Assembly: GCF_002887735.1 (NCBI RefSeq)
Contig: NZ_PKQP01000004.1
Span: 248,001-312,000, forward strand
DNA length: 64,000 bases
Source of the DNA: Stenotrophomonas bentonitica
GTDB taxonomy: Bacteria > Pseudomonadota > Gammaproteobacteria > Xanthomonadales > Xanthomonadaceae
Direction: 5' to 3'
Positions within the stretch are counted from its first letter, which is position 1, and each line of letters opens with the position of its first letter. Shown here in pieces: positions 37,826 to 46,137 of the stretch. Made by a program: the position numbers and the translations under genes. The notes beneath the pieces are model-generated. The model was not told the origin of the DNA. It worked only from the letters and a program-made list of their open reading frames with translations, and did no database searches.

Positions 37826-38692
37826 CTACCACGTGCCCCACGCGATCAACCCGATCGCCACCACGGCCAGCGCCAGCCCGACCCGGTTCCACACGCTGGT
37901 GCGCTCGCCGAAGCCGAGCATGCCCACCAGCGCACCCAGCACCACCACGCCGATGTTCATGCCGGCAAACACCACCGCCGGGCTGTCCGGCAGGTGCTGG
38001 TGGGCGCGCACGTAGAACAGGATGTTGCCGAAGTTGAGCAGCCCGAGCAGGGCCCCGCCGACCCCGTTGCGCCACTGCAGGCGGGCGATGCCGCGCAGGT
38101 GACGCCATAGCTGCAACGCCAGCATCAGCACGAAGGCCAGGCTGAAACTGGCCAGCAGCGCGGCCATCGAGGGCGTGCCCGACAACGCCACCTTCTTGAG
38201 CAGGATGTCGACCAGGGCATAGCCCACCCACACCGCCAGCAGCCACGGCCAGGCCCGCCCGCCAGTGGGCTCGGCCGCACCGGCGCGCGGGCGCACGCTG
38301 ATCCCCAGGATCGCCAGCAGCCCCAACCCCAGGCCGGCCAGCTTCCAGCCGTTGGCGGTCTCCCCGAACACCAGGAACGCGGCCAGCAGCGAAAGCAGCA
38401 GCGACAACCGCTGGGCCACGTCGCTGCGCACGATCCCGGCGCGGGTCACCGCGCGGGCCATCATCAGGAAGATCGCCGGCAGCACCACGGCCAGGCAGAG
38501 CAGGGCCGCCCACGGTGCATGCGGGGCCTGCAGCGAGGCCAGCGAGGGCTGAAGCAGCACCGCGCTGAGCACGCTGGCGACCAGGTAATTCCAGGTCACC
38601 ACCTGCGGCATGTCCAAGCGCTGACGCGGCGCCAGCTTCAGCAGGACCGAGACCAGCACGCTGCAGAAAACACTGAAAACCAGATAGTGCAT
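37826..38692 (-). CDS. EamA/DMT-family transporter
   Basis: A 288-residue inner-membrane protein with about ten hydrophobic helices in two repeated halves, as in drug/metabolite transporters. Conserved short motifs such as FGETANGWKLAGLGLGLLAIL and FGERTSVWNRVGLALAVVAIG close each half. The two halves have the same E-R/N-x-x-K/R pattern. Substrate unknown. The ATG at 38692 places the first helix at the N-terminus. It is divergent from the alpha/beta-hydrolase gene by 56 bp. Confidence 0.82.
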   Translation of the reverse strand: MHYLVFSVFCSVLVSVLLKLAPRQRLDMPQVVTWNYLVASVLSAVLLQPSLASLQAPHAPWAALLCLAVVLPAIFLMMARAVTRAGIVRSDVAQRLSLLLSLLAAFLVFGETANGWKLAGLGLGLLAILGISVRPRAGAAEPTGGRAWPWLLAVWVGYALVDILLKKVALSGTPSMAALLASFSLAFVLMLALQLWRHLRGIARLQWRNGVGGALLGLLNFGNILFYVRAHQHLPDSPAVVFAGMNIGVVVLGALVGMLGFGERTSVWNRVGLALAVVAIGLIAWGTW

Positions 38693-38736
38693 GTACGAAC
38701 CCGGCGGGGGCGGCGGTGAAGCACGCGGAGGGACGG

Positions 38737-38749
38737 TATTATGACGCCA
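38737..38749 (+). promoter_or_regulatory. -10 box for leaderless hydrolase mRNA
   Basis: TATTAT at 38737-38742 is close to the -10 consensus and ends 6 nt before ATG 38749; no ribosome-binding site is present. The best of the leaderless-type starts in the window. Confidence 0.5.
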
Positions 38750-39435
38750 TGCACAATCCCCCATTTCCCCAAGAAAGCGGTGCGCTGACGCTGGACGGAC
38801 CGGTCGGTCCGCTGGATGTCGTGGTTGATCTGCCCGAGGCCGGTGTCGCGGTGCAGCCGGTGGTGGCGATCGTCTGCCATCCGCTGTCCACCGAGGGCGG
38901 CAGCATGCACAACAAGGTGGTGACCATGGCCGCGCGCTCGCTGCGCGACCTGGGCATCGCCACCGTGCGCTTCAACTTCCGCAGCGTCGGCGACTCGGCC
39001 GGCACGTTCGACAATGGCGTGGGCGAGCAGGACGACCTCAAGGCCGTCGCCGCCTGGGTGCGTGCGCAGCGGCCGGGCCAGGACCTGTGGCTGGCCGGTT
39101 TCAGCTTCGGCGCCTACGTCTCGCTGCGCGCGGCGGGCGACCTGCAGCCGACCACCCTGATCTCGATCGCGCCGCCCGCCGGGCGCTGGGATTTCGAGGG
39201 CATGCAGCCGCCGGCCCAGTGGCTGGTGATCCAGGGTGAGGAAGACGAGATCGTCGATCCGCAGGCGGTCTATGACTGGCTGGACGGCCTGGACGCACCG
39301 CATGAACTGGTGCGCATGCCCGATACCAGCCACTTCTTCCACCGCAAGATCGTCGACCTGCGCGGCGCGCTCATCCATGGCGTCAAGCAGTGGCTGCCGG
39401 TTCCCGCGCCCGACGCGGCCCCCGACGCGGCATGA
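38749..39435 (+). CDS. Alpha/beta-hydrolase (dienelactone-hydrolase/peptidase-like)
   Basis: A 228-residue cytoplasmic hydrolase. The nucleophile elbow is GFSFGAY (Ser near residue 120). An early CHPLSTEGGSMHNKVV loop and the FNFRSVGDSAG strand are typical of the family of short hydrolases next to ATPases. The catalytic Asp/His are probably in EEDEIVD and DTSHFFH. Substrate unknown. Its stop overlaps the zapE start (ATGA), so the two are translationally coupled. Confidence 0.83.
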   Translation: MHNPPFPQESGALTLDGPVGPLDVVVDLPEAGVAVQPVVAIVCHPLSTEGGSMHNKVVTMAARSLRDLGIATVRFNFRSVGDSAGTFDNGVGEQDDLKAVAAWVRAQRPGQDLWLAGFSFGAYVSLRAAGDLQPTTLISIAPPAGRWDFEGMQPPAQWLVIQGEEDEIVDPQAVYDWLDGLDAPHELVRMPDTSHFFHRKIVDLRGALIHGVKQWLPVPAPDAAPDAA

Positions 39436-40532
39436 GCGACACCGTGATGACCCCGTCGCAGCGCTACGCCGATGGCGTGGCCCGGGGCGAATGGCAGAAC
39501 GACCCGGCCCAGCACGCCGCCCTGGCCGAGCTGGATCGCATCCATCTGGCGCTGGTCGACAGCGCCCAGGACGGCTGGCTGGACCGCCTCTCCGCATTCT
39601 GGAAGAAGCCCGAGCCGGTCAAGGGCCTGTACTTCTGGGGCGGGGTGGGGCGCGGCAAGACCTTCCTGGTCGACCTGTTCTATGACGGCCTGCCGATCGA
39701 GCAGAAGTACCGCACCCACTTCCATCGCTTCATGCGCGGCATCCACGAGCGCCTGCGCGAGCACCAGGGGCAAAGCGATCCGCTGGCGAAGATCGCCCAG
39801 GAATGGCGCAGCAAACTGCGCGTGCTGGTGCTGGACGAGTTCTTCGTCACCGATATCGGCGATGCGATGCTGCTGGCGCGCCTGCTCGAGCGCATGTTCG
39901 CCGAGGGCGTGACCCTGGTGACCACCTCCAACACCGCAGTGGAGAACCTGTACCTCAACGGCCTGCAGCGCGACAGCTTCCTGCCCGCGATCGGGCTGCT
40001 GCAGACCTACTGCGTGGAACTGTACGCCGAAGGCACCGAGGACTACCGCATGCGCGCGCTGACCCGCTCGCCGGTGTACCAGTCCCCGATCGATGCCGGC
40101 AGCGATGCCTGGCTGGCCGGCCGCTGGGCCGAGCTCAGCGGTGGGCAACCGGCCAAGGCGGGCAACATCGAGATCGAAGCGCGCAAGATTCCGGTGCGCG
40201 GCCGCGGCAAGAGCATCGTCTGGTTCGATTTCAAGGCGCTGTGCGAAGGCCCGCGCGGCCCGTCGGACTACATCGAGATCGCGCACGAGTTCAACACCGT
40301 GCTGCTGGGCGACATCCCGCATTTCGACAAGCTGAATGAAGATGCTGCGCGCCGCTTCGTCAACCTGATCGACGAGCTCTACGACCGCCACGTCAACCTG
40401 GTCTGCACCGCCACCGATTCACCGGTCGGGCTGTATTCGGGCGTCCGGTTGCAGGGCGCGTTCGAACGTACCGCCTCGCGCCTGATTGAAATGCAGAGCG
40501 CCGAGTACCTGGGCACCCCGCACCGCGCGTAG
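39432..40532 (+). CDS. zapE: ZapE, AFG1-like cell-division ATPase
   Basis: ZapE is an ATPase that interacts with FtsZ at the closing division ring and with envelope proteins. The 366-residue protein has Walker A GGVGRGKT (about residue 73) and Walker B LVLDEFF with the following sensor region TSNTAVENLYLNGLQR. AFG1-type motifs HFHRFMRGIH and WFDFKALCEGPRG are present. It overlaps the upstream hydrolase by 4 bp. A GTAG-headed palindrome begins at its stop codon. Confidence 0.93.
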   Translation: MSDTVMTPSQRYADGVARGEWQNDPAQHAALAELDRIHLALVDSAQDGWLDRLSAFWKKPEPVKGLYFWGGVGRGKTFLVDLFYDGLPIEQKYRTHFHRFMRGIHERLREHQGQSDPLAKIAQEWRSKLRVLVLDEFFVTDIGDAMLLARLLERMFAEGVTLVTTSNTAVENLYLNGLQRDSFLPAIGLLQTYCVELYAEGTEDYRMRALTRSPVYQSPIDAGSDAWLAGRWAELSGGQPAKAGNIEIEARKIPVRGRGKSIVWFDFKALCEGPRGPSDYIEIAHEFNTVLLGDIPHFDKLNEDAARRFVNLIDELYDRHVNLVCTATDSPVGLYSGVRLQGAFERTASRLIEMQSAEYLGTPHRA

Positions 40533-40561
40533 CTCCACGCCGGGCCTGGATAGGCCGTGAT

Positions 40562-40584
40562 GTAGATCCACGCCCTGCGTGGAT
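40562..40584 (+). repeat. SMAG-type REP palindrome (second subclass)
   Basis: GTAG head then ATCCACGC / GCGTGGAT 8-bp stem with CCT loop. A weaker related copy (GTAG CTCCACGCC...GGCCTGGAT) begins at 40529 within the zapE stop codon. The stem sequence differs from the CCGACC subclass elsewhere in the window. Confidence 0.75.
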
Positions 40585-40589
40585 GCTTT

Positions 40590-41423
40590 CTACAACGGGG
40601 GCAGCACCAGCGCGTCCCCGCGCGGCTGTTCGTGCGCGATCGGCGCGGTCGCGTCCTTCTCGCGGTCCATCACCATCATCGCCAGCGGCTTGCCCTGGTA
40701 GCGCACCTCCAGCGACTGCTGGATCGCATCCAGCGCCAGCACCTGGGTGCACAACGACCGGGCCTGTACCTCCAGCGCCTGCCCTCGGACGTCCATGCGA
40801 CGCTCCAGGTCGGCCTCCATCTTCTCGGCGCGCGCCTCGATCCGATCCGAGCCGCCGGTCAGCATCGTCCACATCACCCCGCGGGCAAGCGAGGCAGACA
40901 TCGACTCGGCCGCCTGCTCGATGCGCGCCTCGAACTGCTCGCCGAACAGATCCTGCTCCCAGATCCCGCGGCCCAGCGTACGGCCAACGTAATCGTGGGC
41001 ATCCCTGCGCAGCCCCTCCACCTCGCGCGCCTTCCGGCGGCTGCCGGTCATGATCTCCACCGTGGCCCCCAGCGCATCGAAGGCGATGTCCGTGACCTCC
41101 CCGGCCACCCCGGCCACGGCAGGCACCAGCTGGCGGGTGCCCCATTCGAGCTGGCGCAGGCGCTGGGCGTCGGCGTCGCTGACCGGAATCGGCTGGCGGT
41201 CGATGTTCAGTTCGCCATCGTGGAAGAAGATCTCCGCCGGCACCTGGTCGCGGTTGCGCAGCCAGATCCCGCCGCTGTCCACCAGCACGTTGTAGGGCGT
41301 GCTTACCCCGCACTGGCGCGAGGACAGCTCCGGCCCCTTGCTCTCGCCGGCAGCGGTGGTGCCAGCCAAGGTCAGGCCCAACATCAGACAGCCGGTCAGG
41401 GGCAGGCGCATGGTCGCGTTCAT
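40590..41423 (-). CDS. DUF2884 (YggN-like) exported protein
   Basis: A 277-residue protein with an N-terminal signal (MRLPLTGCLMLGLTLAGTTAAG). The body matches DUF2884 in layout: CGVSTPYNVLVDSGGIWLR near the start, then DGELNIDRQPIPVSDADAQRLRQLE. A long helical middle (AEKMEADLERRMD) precedes a late Cys. Function is unknown. The start at 41423 is uncertain: no ribosome site precedes it, and the ATG four codons on is also possible. Confidence 0.72.
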   Translation of the reverse strand: MNATMRLPLTGCLMLGLTLAGTTAAGESKGPELSSRQCGVSTPYNVLVDSGGIWLRNRDQVPAEIFFHDGELNIDRQPIPVSDADAQRLRQLEWGTRQLVPAVAGVAGEVTDIAFDALGATVEIMTGSRRKAREVEGLRRDAHDYVGRTLGRGIWEQDLFGEQFEARIEQAAESMSASLARGVMWTMLTGGSDRIEARAEKMEADLERRMDVRGQALEVQARSLCTQVLALDAIQQSLEVRYQGKPLAMMVMDREKDATAPIAHEQPRGDALVLPPL

Positions 41424-41661
41424 ATAAAGGAGACAACCGGAGCGTGGCACCCCGGGGCGACCCCGGCGCGGGTCGGAAGTCACCCTGACCGGCGGCCATT
41501 CGTTAGGGTCGCGTGAGGCCCGCTGTTCCGTTTTTCGCGCCCCTGCGTCGCATCCCCGATCGGCGTTTCGGCCTTGACTGCGCACTCGCTTTCGACAGGT
41601 CCAGACCGTTCGTCGGACGCCTTCCCGGCCCGGTCCTTGCGCCGCAAGGGATTAGGGAAAT
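41424..41661. other. Gap between DUF2884 gene and the NrdR boxes
   Basis: About 240 bases of moderate GC between the divergent genes. TATAAAGGAG lies next to the DUF2884 start on the plus strand, but no gene follows. I see no other structure. Confidence 0.4.
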
Positions 41662-41709
41662 TCACTACATTTGGCGTTGACGACACCTGGTACCCCCACT
41701 ATCTTGTGG
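41662..41709 (+). promoter_or_regulatory. nrdAB promoter with tandem NrdR boxes
   Basis: Two 16-bp boxes lie at 41662-41677 (TCACTACATTTGGCGT) and 41694-41709 (CCCCACTATCTTGTGG). Each matches the NrdR consensus aCaCwAtATaTwGtGt at about 11 positions. They start 32 bp apart, three helical turns, as is usual for NrdR pairs. A promoter is interleaved: TTGACG (41677-41682), 17-bp spacer, TATCTT (41700-41705) inside the second box. NrdR with dATP/ATP would repress here. Confidence 0.72.
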
Positions 41710-41711
41710 CC

Positions 41712-41989
41712 GTCGGTACCGCCGACCACAAGTCGACGGGCGTATCGCCTTCACGCCGATGGCCTGAAGACCTACTGACAACCGCACGAAGTACAGCGTG
41801 TGGTGCCGGTCGCAGGATTCTCCGGGGGGAGAGGACCGGTGACGCAGGGGAACCGCCCGCAGGCTTGCCTGCCCGGGTCGCGGCTCCTGCGACGCCGATA
41901 GTCCACCCTGAGCATCTCTGCATCGGTTCCGGCGCCTGCCAGGCAGACCCACGCTGTACCACCCCAAATCACGCCAAGAGGAAAACGCC
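41712..41989 (+). promoter_or_regulatory. Long structured leader of nrdA mRNA
   Basis: About 278 nt between the predicted start and the nrdA GTG. Visible stem-loops: TCTCC-GGGG-GGAGA (41819-41832) inside outer CCGGT/ACCGG arms (41806-41810, 41835-41839); GCAGG-CTTG-CCTGC (41859-41872) with CCC/GGG flanks; GTCGC-N7-GCGAC (41877-41893). The cobalamin-riboswitch core is not found. The ribosome site AGAGGA lies at the far end. No known riboswitch class is recognised. Confidence 0.5.
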
Positions 41990-44374
41990 GTGAGCACCGA
42001 AACCAGCGCAGCTATCGATAAGGAAAGCGAATTCCTGCTGACCTCGCCGCCCACGGCGACCGCCATGAGCGTGACCAAGCGCAATGGCACGACCGAACTG
42101 GTGGACCTGAACAAGATCGTGCGCGCCGTACAGCGCTGCTGCGAAGGTCTGCATGCGGTGGATCCGATGCGCGTTGCGACCCGCACCATCTCCGGCCTGT
42201 ACAACGGCGCGACCACCCAGGAGCTGGACGAGCTGTCCATCCGCACCTCGGCGCTGCTGATCGGTGAAGAACCCGAATACGGCCGCCTCGCCGCGCGCCT
42301 GCTGGCCAACTTCATCGCCAAGGAAGTGTCCGGCCAGGAAATCCATGCGTTCTCGCAGTCGGTTGGCCGCGGCCACGAAGTGGGCCTGATCAACGCGCGC
42401 CTGCTGGAGTTCGTGCAGGTCAACGCGCGCAAGCTCAACGACGCGATCGATCCGTCGCTGGACCTGCATTTCGATTACTTCGGCCTGCGTACCCTGTACG
42501 ACCGTTACCTGCTGCGCCATCCGCACACCCGCAAGGTGATCGAGACTCCGCAGCAGTTCTTCCTGCGCATCGCCAGCGCGCTGAGCGAAGACGTGCCGGA
42601 AACCCTGGCGCTGTACAAGCGCATGGGCAACCTGGATTACCTGCCGTCCAGCCCGACGCTGTTCAATTCCGGCACCACGCATGAGCAGCTGTCCTCGTGC
42701 TTCCTGCTGGATTCGCCGCAGGATTCGCTGGAGTCGATCTACGCCAAGTACGGCGACATCGCCCAGCTCTCCAAGTTCAGCGGCGGCATCGGCGTCAGCT
42801 ACAGTCGCGTGCGTTCGCGCGGTTCGCTGATCAAGTCCACCAACGGCCATTCCAACGGCATCGTGCCGTGGCTGAAGACCATGGATTCCTCGGTCGCCGC
42901 GGTGAACCAGGGCGGCAAGCGCAAGGGCGCGGCCTGCGTGTACCTGGAAACCTGGCACGCCGACGTCGAGGATTTCCTCGAGCTGCGTGACAACACCGGT
43001 GACGAATCGCGCCGTGCGCACAACCTGAACCTGGCCAACTGGGTGCCGGACCTGTTCATGCAGCGCGTCGAGGCCGACCAGGAATGGTCGCTGTTCGATC
43101 CGAGCGTGGTGCCCGAGTTCACCGATCTGTTCGGTGAAGCCTTCGAGCAGGCCTACCTGCAGGCCGAAGCCCAGGGCAAGGCCCAGCGCACGATCTCCGC
43201 ACGCAAGCTGTACTCGCGGATGATGCGTACCCTGGCCGAGACCGGCAACGGCTGGATGACCTTCAAGGACAAGTGCAACCGCGCCAGCAACCAGACCCTG
43301 CGTCCGGGCAACGTGATCCACCTGTCCAACCTGTGCACCGAAATCCTGGAAATCACCTCGGCCGAAGAGACCGCGGTGTGCAACCTGGGCTCGATCAACC
43401 TGGGCAACCATTTCGATGCCCACGGCGAGTTCGATTTCGACAAGCTGGCCGACACCGTGCGCCTGGCCGTGCGTCAGCTCGACCGCGTGATCGACCTGAA
43501 CTTCTACCCGATCGAAACCGCCCGCCGCGGCAACCTGCGCTGGCGTCCGGTCGGCCTGGGCTGCATGGGCCTGCAGGACGTGTTCTTCCGCAAGCGCCTG
43601 GCCTTCGACAGTGCCGAAGCCCGTACGCTGTCGAAGAAAATCGCCGAGACGATCTACTTCCACGCGCTGGAAACCTCGTGCGAGCTGGCCCAGGAACGCG
43701 GCAAGCACCCGTCCTTCGCCGACACCCGTGCGGCCAGCGGCGAGCTGCAGTTCGATGCCTGGAACGTGGTGCCCGAAGACACCGCGCGTTGGGATGCCCT
43801 GCGTGAGCGCATCAAGGAACACGGCCTGCGCAACTCGCTGCTGATCGCGATCGCCCCGACCGCGACCATCGCCTCGATCGCCGGTTGCTACGAGTGCGTC
43901 GAGCCGCAGGTGTCCAACCTGTTCAAGCGCGAAACGCTGTCCGGCGACTTCCTGCAGGTCAACCGTTACCTGGTGAACGAGCTCAAGAAGCTCGGCCACT
44001 GGACCCCGGAAATGCGCGACGCGATCAAGCTGGCCGAAGGCTCGATCCAGGGCATCACCCAGATCCCGGAAACCCTGCGCCACATCTACCGCACCGCGTG
44101 GGAACTGCCGATGCGTTCGCTGATCGACATGGCCGCCGACCGCGGCGCGTTCATCGACCAGTCCGCCTCGCTCAACCTGTTCATGGAAAGCCCGAGCATC
44201 GGCGCGATGTCCTCCATGTACATGTACGCCTGGAAGCAGGGCATCAAGACCACCTACTACCTGCGTTCGCGTCCGGCGACCAAGATCGCCAAGACGACCG
44301 TCAGCAGCTACACCCCGGTCGAAGCCGTCGCCTGCTCGCTGGAAAATCCGGAAAGCTGCGAGGCGTGCCAGTAA
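41990..44374 (+). CDS. nrdA: Ribonucleoside-diphosphate reductase, alpha subunit (class Ia)
   Basis: Reduces ribonucleotides to deoxyribonucleotides. The 794-residue protein has an N-terminal ATP-cone (about residues 25-115, VTKRNGTTELVDLNKIVRA) for dATP control. The catalytic barrel has active-site Cys residues in LSSCFLL and VCNLGSINL and the radical-site strand HLSNLCTEILEI. The C-terminal shuttle pair is in ESCEACQ. It starts at GTG with AGAGGA upstream. nrdB follows after 147 bp holding two palindromes. Its predicted control is by NrdR. Confidence 0.97.
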   Translation: MSTETSAAIDKESEFLLTSPPTATAMSVTKRNGTTELVDLNKIVRAVQRCCEGLHAVDPMRVATRTISGLYNGATTQELDELSIRTSALLIGEEPEYGRLAARLLANFIAKEVSGQEIHAFSQSVGRGHEVGLINARLLEFVQVNARKLNDAIDPSLDLHFDYFGLRTLYDRYLLRHPHTRKVIETPQQFFLRIASALSEDVPETLALYKRMGNLDYLPSSPTLFNSGTTHEQLSSCFLLDSPQDSLESIYAKYGDIAQLSKFSGGIGVSYSRVRSRGSLIKSTNGHSNGIVPWLKTMDSSVAAVNQGGKRKGAACVYLETWHADVEDFLELRDNTGDESRRAHNLNLANWVPDLFMQRVEADQEWSLFDPSVVPEFTDLFGEAFEQAYLQAEAQGKAQRTISARKLYSRMMRTLAETGNGWMTFKDKCNRASNQTLRPGNVIHLSNLCTEILEITSAEETAVCNLGSINLGNHFDAHGEFDFDKLADTVRLAVRQLDRVIDLNFYPIETARRGNLRWRPVGLGCMGLQDVFFRKRLAFDSAEARTLSKKIAETIYFHALETSCELAQERGKHPSFADTRAASGELQFDAWNVVPEDTARWDALRERIKEHGLRNSLLIAIAPTATIASIAGCYECVEPQVSNLFKRETLSGDFLQVNRYLVNELKKLGHWTPEMRDAIKLAEGSIQGITQIPETLRHIYRTAWELPMRSLIDMAADRGAFIDQSASLNLFMESPSIGAMSSMYMYAWKQGIKTTYYLRSRPATKIAKTTVSSYTPVEAVACSLENPESCEACQ

Positions 44375-44383
44375 ACAAGGCGT

Positions 44384-44402
44384 GCCGGCCCACCGGGCCG
44401 GC
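44384..44402 (+). terminator. Stem-loop after nrdA
   Basis: Perfect 8-bp stem GCCGGCCC / GGGCCGGC with ACC loop, 9 bp after the nrdA stop. There is no T-run. It may be a processing or stability element inside the nrdA-nrdB transcript rather than a true end. Confidence 0.5.
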
Positions 44403-44474
44403 AACGCCGGGTGCACCGACCAACGTCGGCGCCTATCCGGGAACACCGGTTCCGCCGGAAAAATCACACATCCG

Positions 44475-44499
44475 GTAGCGACCGACCGTTGGTCGGTCG
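44475..44499 (+). repeat. SMAG-type REP palindrome between nrdA and nrdB
   Basis: GTAG head then CGACCGACC / GGTCGGTCG 9-bp stem with GTT loop, 22 bp before the nrdB ATG. It lies inside the expected operon and could shape the nrdB/nrdA mRNA ratio. Confidence 0.8.
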
Positions 44500-44521
44500 T
44501 TGCCAAGAAGGACGAAACACC

Positions 44522-45541
44522 ATGGCCGACAAGCCTCGCCAAATGCTGCTCGATCCCGGTTTCGAACTGACGTTGCGCCCGATGCGCTACCCGCAGTTCT
44601 ATGACATGTATCGCAACGCCATCAAGAACACCTGGACGGTCGAGGAAATCAACTTCCAGATCGACATCAGCGACCTGCACGGCAAGATGTCGCCGGGCGA
44701 GCGCCACCTGATCCACCGCCTGGTCGCGTTCTTCGCCACCGGCGACTCGATCGTGTCCAACAACCTGGTGCTGAACCTGTATCAGCACCTGAATGCGCCG
44801 GAAGCGCGCATGTACCTGTCGCGCCAGCTGTACGAAGAAGCGCTGCACGTGCAGTTCTACCTGACCCTGCTCGACAACTACCTGCCCGATCCGGACGAGC
44901 GCGCCAAGGCGTTCGACGCGGTGGAGAACATCGACTCGATCAAGAAGAAGGCGGACTTCTGCTTCAAGTGGATCGACTCGATCCAGAACCTGAAGCGCAT
45001 CGAGACCCGTGACGAGCGTCGCCAGTTCCTGCTCAACCAGATCTGCTTTGCGGCGTGCATCGAGGGCCTGTTCTTCTTCGCAGCTTTCGCCTACGTGTAC
45101 TACTTCCGTTCGCGTGGCCTGCTCAACGGTCTGGCCTCGGGCACCAACTGGGTGTTCCGCGACGAGAGCGCGCACATGGAGTTCGCCTTCGAGTGCGTGG
45201 ACGTGATCCGCGAGGAAGAGCCGGACCTGTTCGACGATGCGATGAAGCAGCAGGTGTATGACATGCTGGCCGAGGCGATCGAGTGCGAAGTGCAGTTCGC
45301 CGAGGACGTGCTGTCGGGCGGCGTGGCAGGCATTTCGACGCGTGACATGCGCCAGTATCTGCAGCATTGCGCGGACAATCATTTCCATCGCCTGGGCATG
45401 GAGAAGAAGTACAACGTGCGCAATCCGCTGAGCTTCATGGAGCTGCAGGACGTGCAGGAGTTGACCAACTTCTTCGAGCGCCGTTCGTCGGCCTACCAGG
45501 TGGGCGTGAAGGGCGAAGTGTCGTTCGACATGTCGTTCTGA
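44522..45541 (+). CDS. nrdB: Ribonucleoside-diphosphate reductase, beta subunit (class Ia)
   Basis: Carries the di-iron/tyrosyl radical used by NrdA. The 339-residue protein has iron ligands in the EEALHVQFY block (Glu, His) with the radical Tyr113 seven residues after the ligand Glu. Further ligands are in RDESAHMEFAF. The ATG follows AAGGA. An intact radical Tyr indicates class Ia rather than Ic. A strong terminator follows the stop. Confidence 0.97.
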   Translation: MADKPRQMLLDPGFELTLRPMRYPQFYDMYRNAIKNTWTVEEINFQIDISDLHGKMSPGERHLIHRLVAFFATGDSIVSNNLVLNLYQHLNAPEARMYLSRQLYEEALHVQFYLTLLDNYLPDPDERAKAFDAVENIDSIKKKADFCFKWIDSIQNLKRIETRDERRQFLLNQICFAACIEGLFFFAAFAYVYYFRSRGLLNGLASGTNWVFRDESAHMEFAFECVDVIREEEPDLFDDAMKQQVYDMLAEAIECEVQFAEDVLSGGVAGISTRDMRQYLQHCADNHFHRLGMEKKYNVRNPLSFMELQDVQELTNFFERRSSAYQVGVKGEVSFDMSF

Positions 45542-45568
45542 TCTGACGCTCGCGTCGTGATTCCGAAG

Positions 45569-45596
45569 AGCCCCGGACCTGTTCCGGGGCTTTTTC
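45569..45596 (+). terminator. Rho-independent terminator of nrdAB
   Basis: 8-bp stem AGCCCCGG / CCGGGGCT with 7-nt loop followed by TTTTT. Confidence 0.9.
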
Positions 45597-45669
45597 GTCT
45601 GCGCTCTACGCGACCCATCCACCCCCCTGTCGTATCATCCGCGCCACCCCACCATTCCCGGCCCCCGCC

Positions 45670-46083
45670 ATGACCCCGATCCCCGAAACCATCCCGCCCA
45701 TCGAAGTCCGCATGGCCGAGATCGTGTTCCCCAACCACACCAACCACCTGGGCACCCTGTTCGGTGGCCAGGCACTGGCCTGGATGGACAAGGCGGCGTT
45801 CCTGGCCGCGGCCCGCTACTCGCGCCGCACCGTGGTCACCGCGCGCTCGGACCAGGTCGATTTCAAGCTGCCGATCCGCATTGGCCAGATGGTGGAAACC
45901 GTCGGCCGCATCGTCGAAGTCGGCCGCAGCTCGATGAAGGTGGAAGTGGAACTGATCGCCGAAGATCTCCACACCGGTGAGCGCAAGCTGTGCACGCGCG
46001 GGCACTTCGTGATGATCGCGCTGGATGCCGACGGCCACCCGACCAGCGTCCCGTCGCTGCCGGGTGACATCCCGGGCCCGTAA
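45670..46083 (+). CDS. Acyl-CoA thioesterase, hotdog fold (YciA/BACH type)
   Basis: A 137-residue single hotdog-domain thioesterase that hydrolyses acyl-CoA. The N-terminal FPNHTNHLGTLFGGQALAWMDKAAF block (residues ~20-44) has the Asn/Asp positions of the YciA group. The middle TARSDQVDFKLPIRIGQ strand is also typical. TATCAT at 45633-45638 could be its -10 box. It lies between nrdB and the sirtuin gene with no shared pathway evident. Chain-length preference unknown. Confidence 0.87.
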   Translation: MTPIPETIPPIEVRMAEIVFPNHTNHLGTLFGGQALAWMDKAAFLAAARYSRRTVVTARSDQVDFKLPIRIGQMVETVGRIVEVGRSSMKVEVELIAEDLHTGERKLCTRGHFVMIALDADGHPTSVPSLPGDIPGP

Positions 46084-46137
46084 GCGGCTCCCGATCTCCG
46101 GATTGCCTCACCCCCCCTGCGCCCCCATCTGCTGTCC

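Noticed and set aside
41802..41960. nrdA leader as a cobalamin riboswitch
   Set aside because: GGTGCC, GGGGAA and a GCCAGGCAGACC stretch are suggestive, but the central GCAACgGT/GCcACTGT core and normal domain order are missing. The metE leader in the same window shows what a true copy looks like.
41969..45622. A 1217-codon minus-strand open frame across both nrdA and nrdB
   Set aside because: It is the mirror of two well-identified genes in GC-rich DNA, with His/Arg/Gln-rich low-complexity translation and no start signals.
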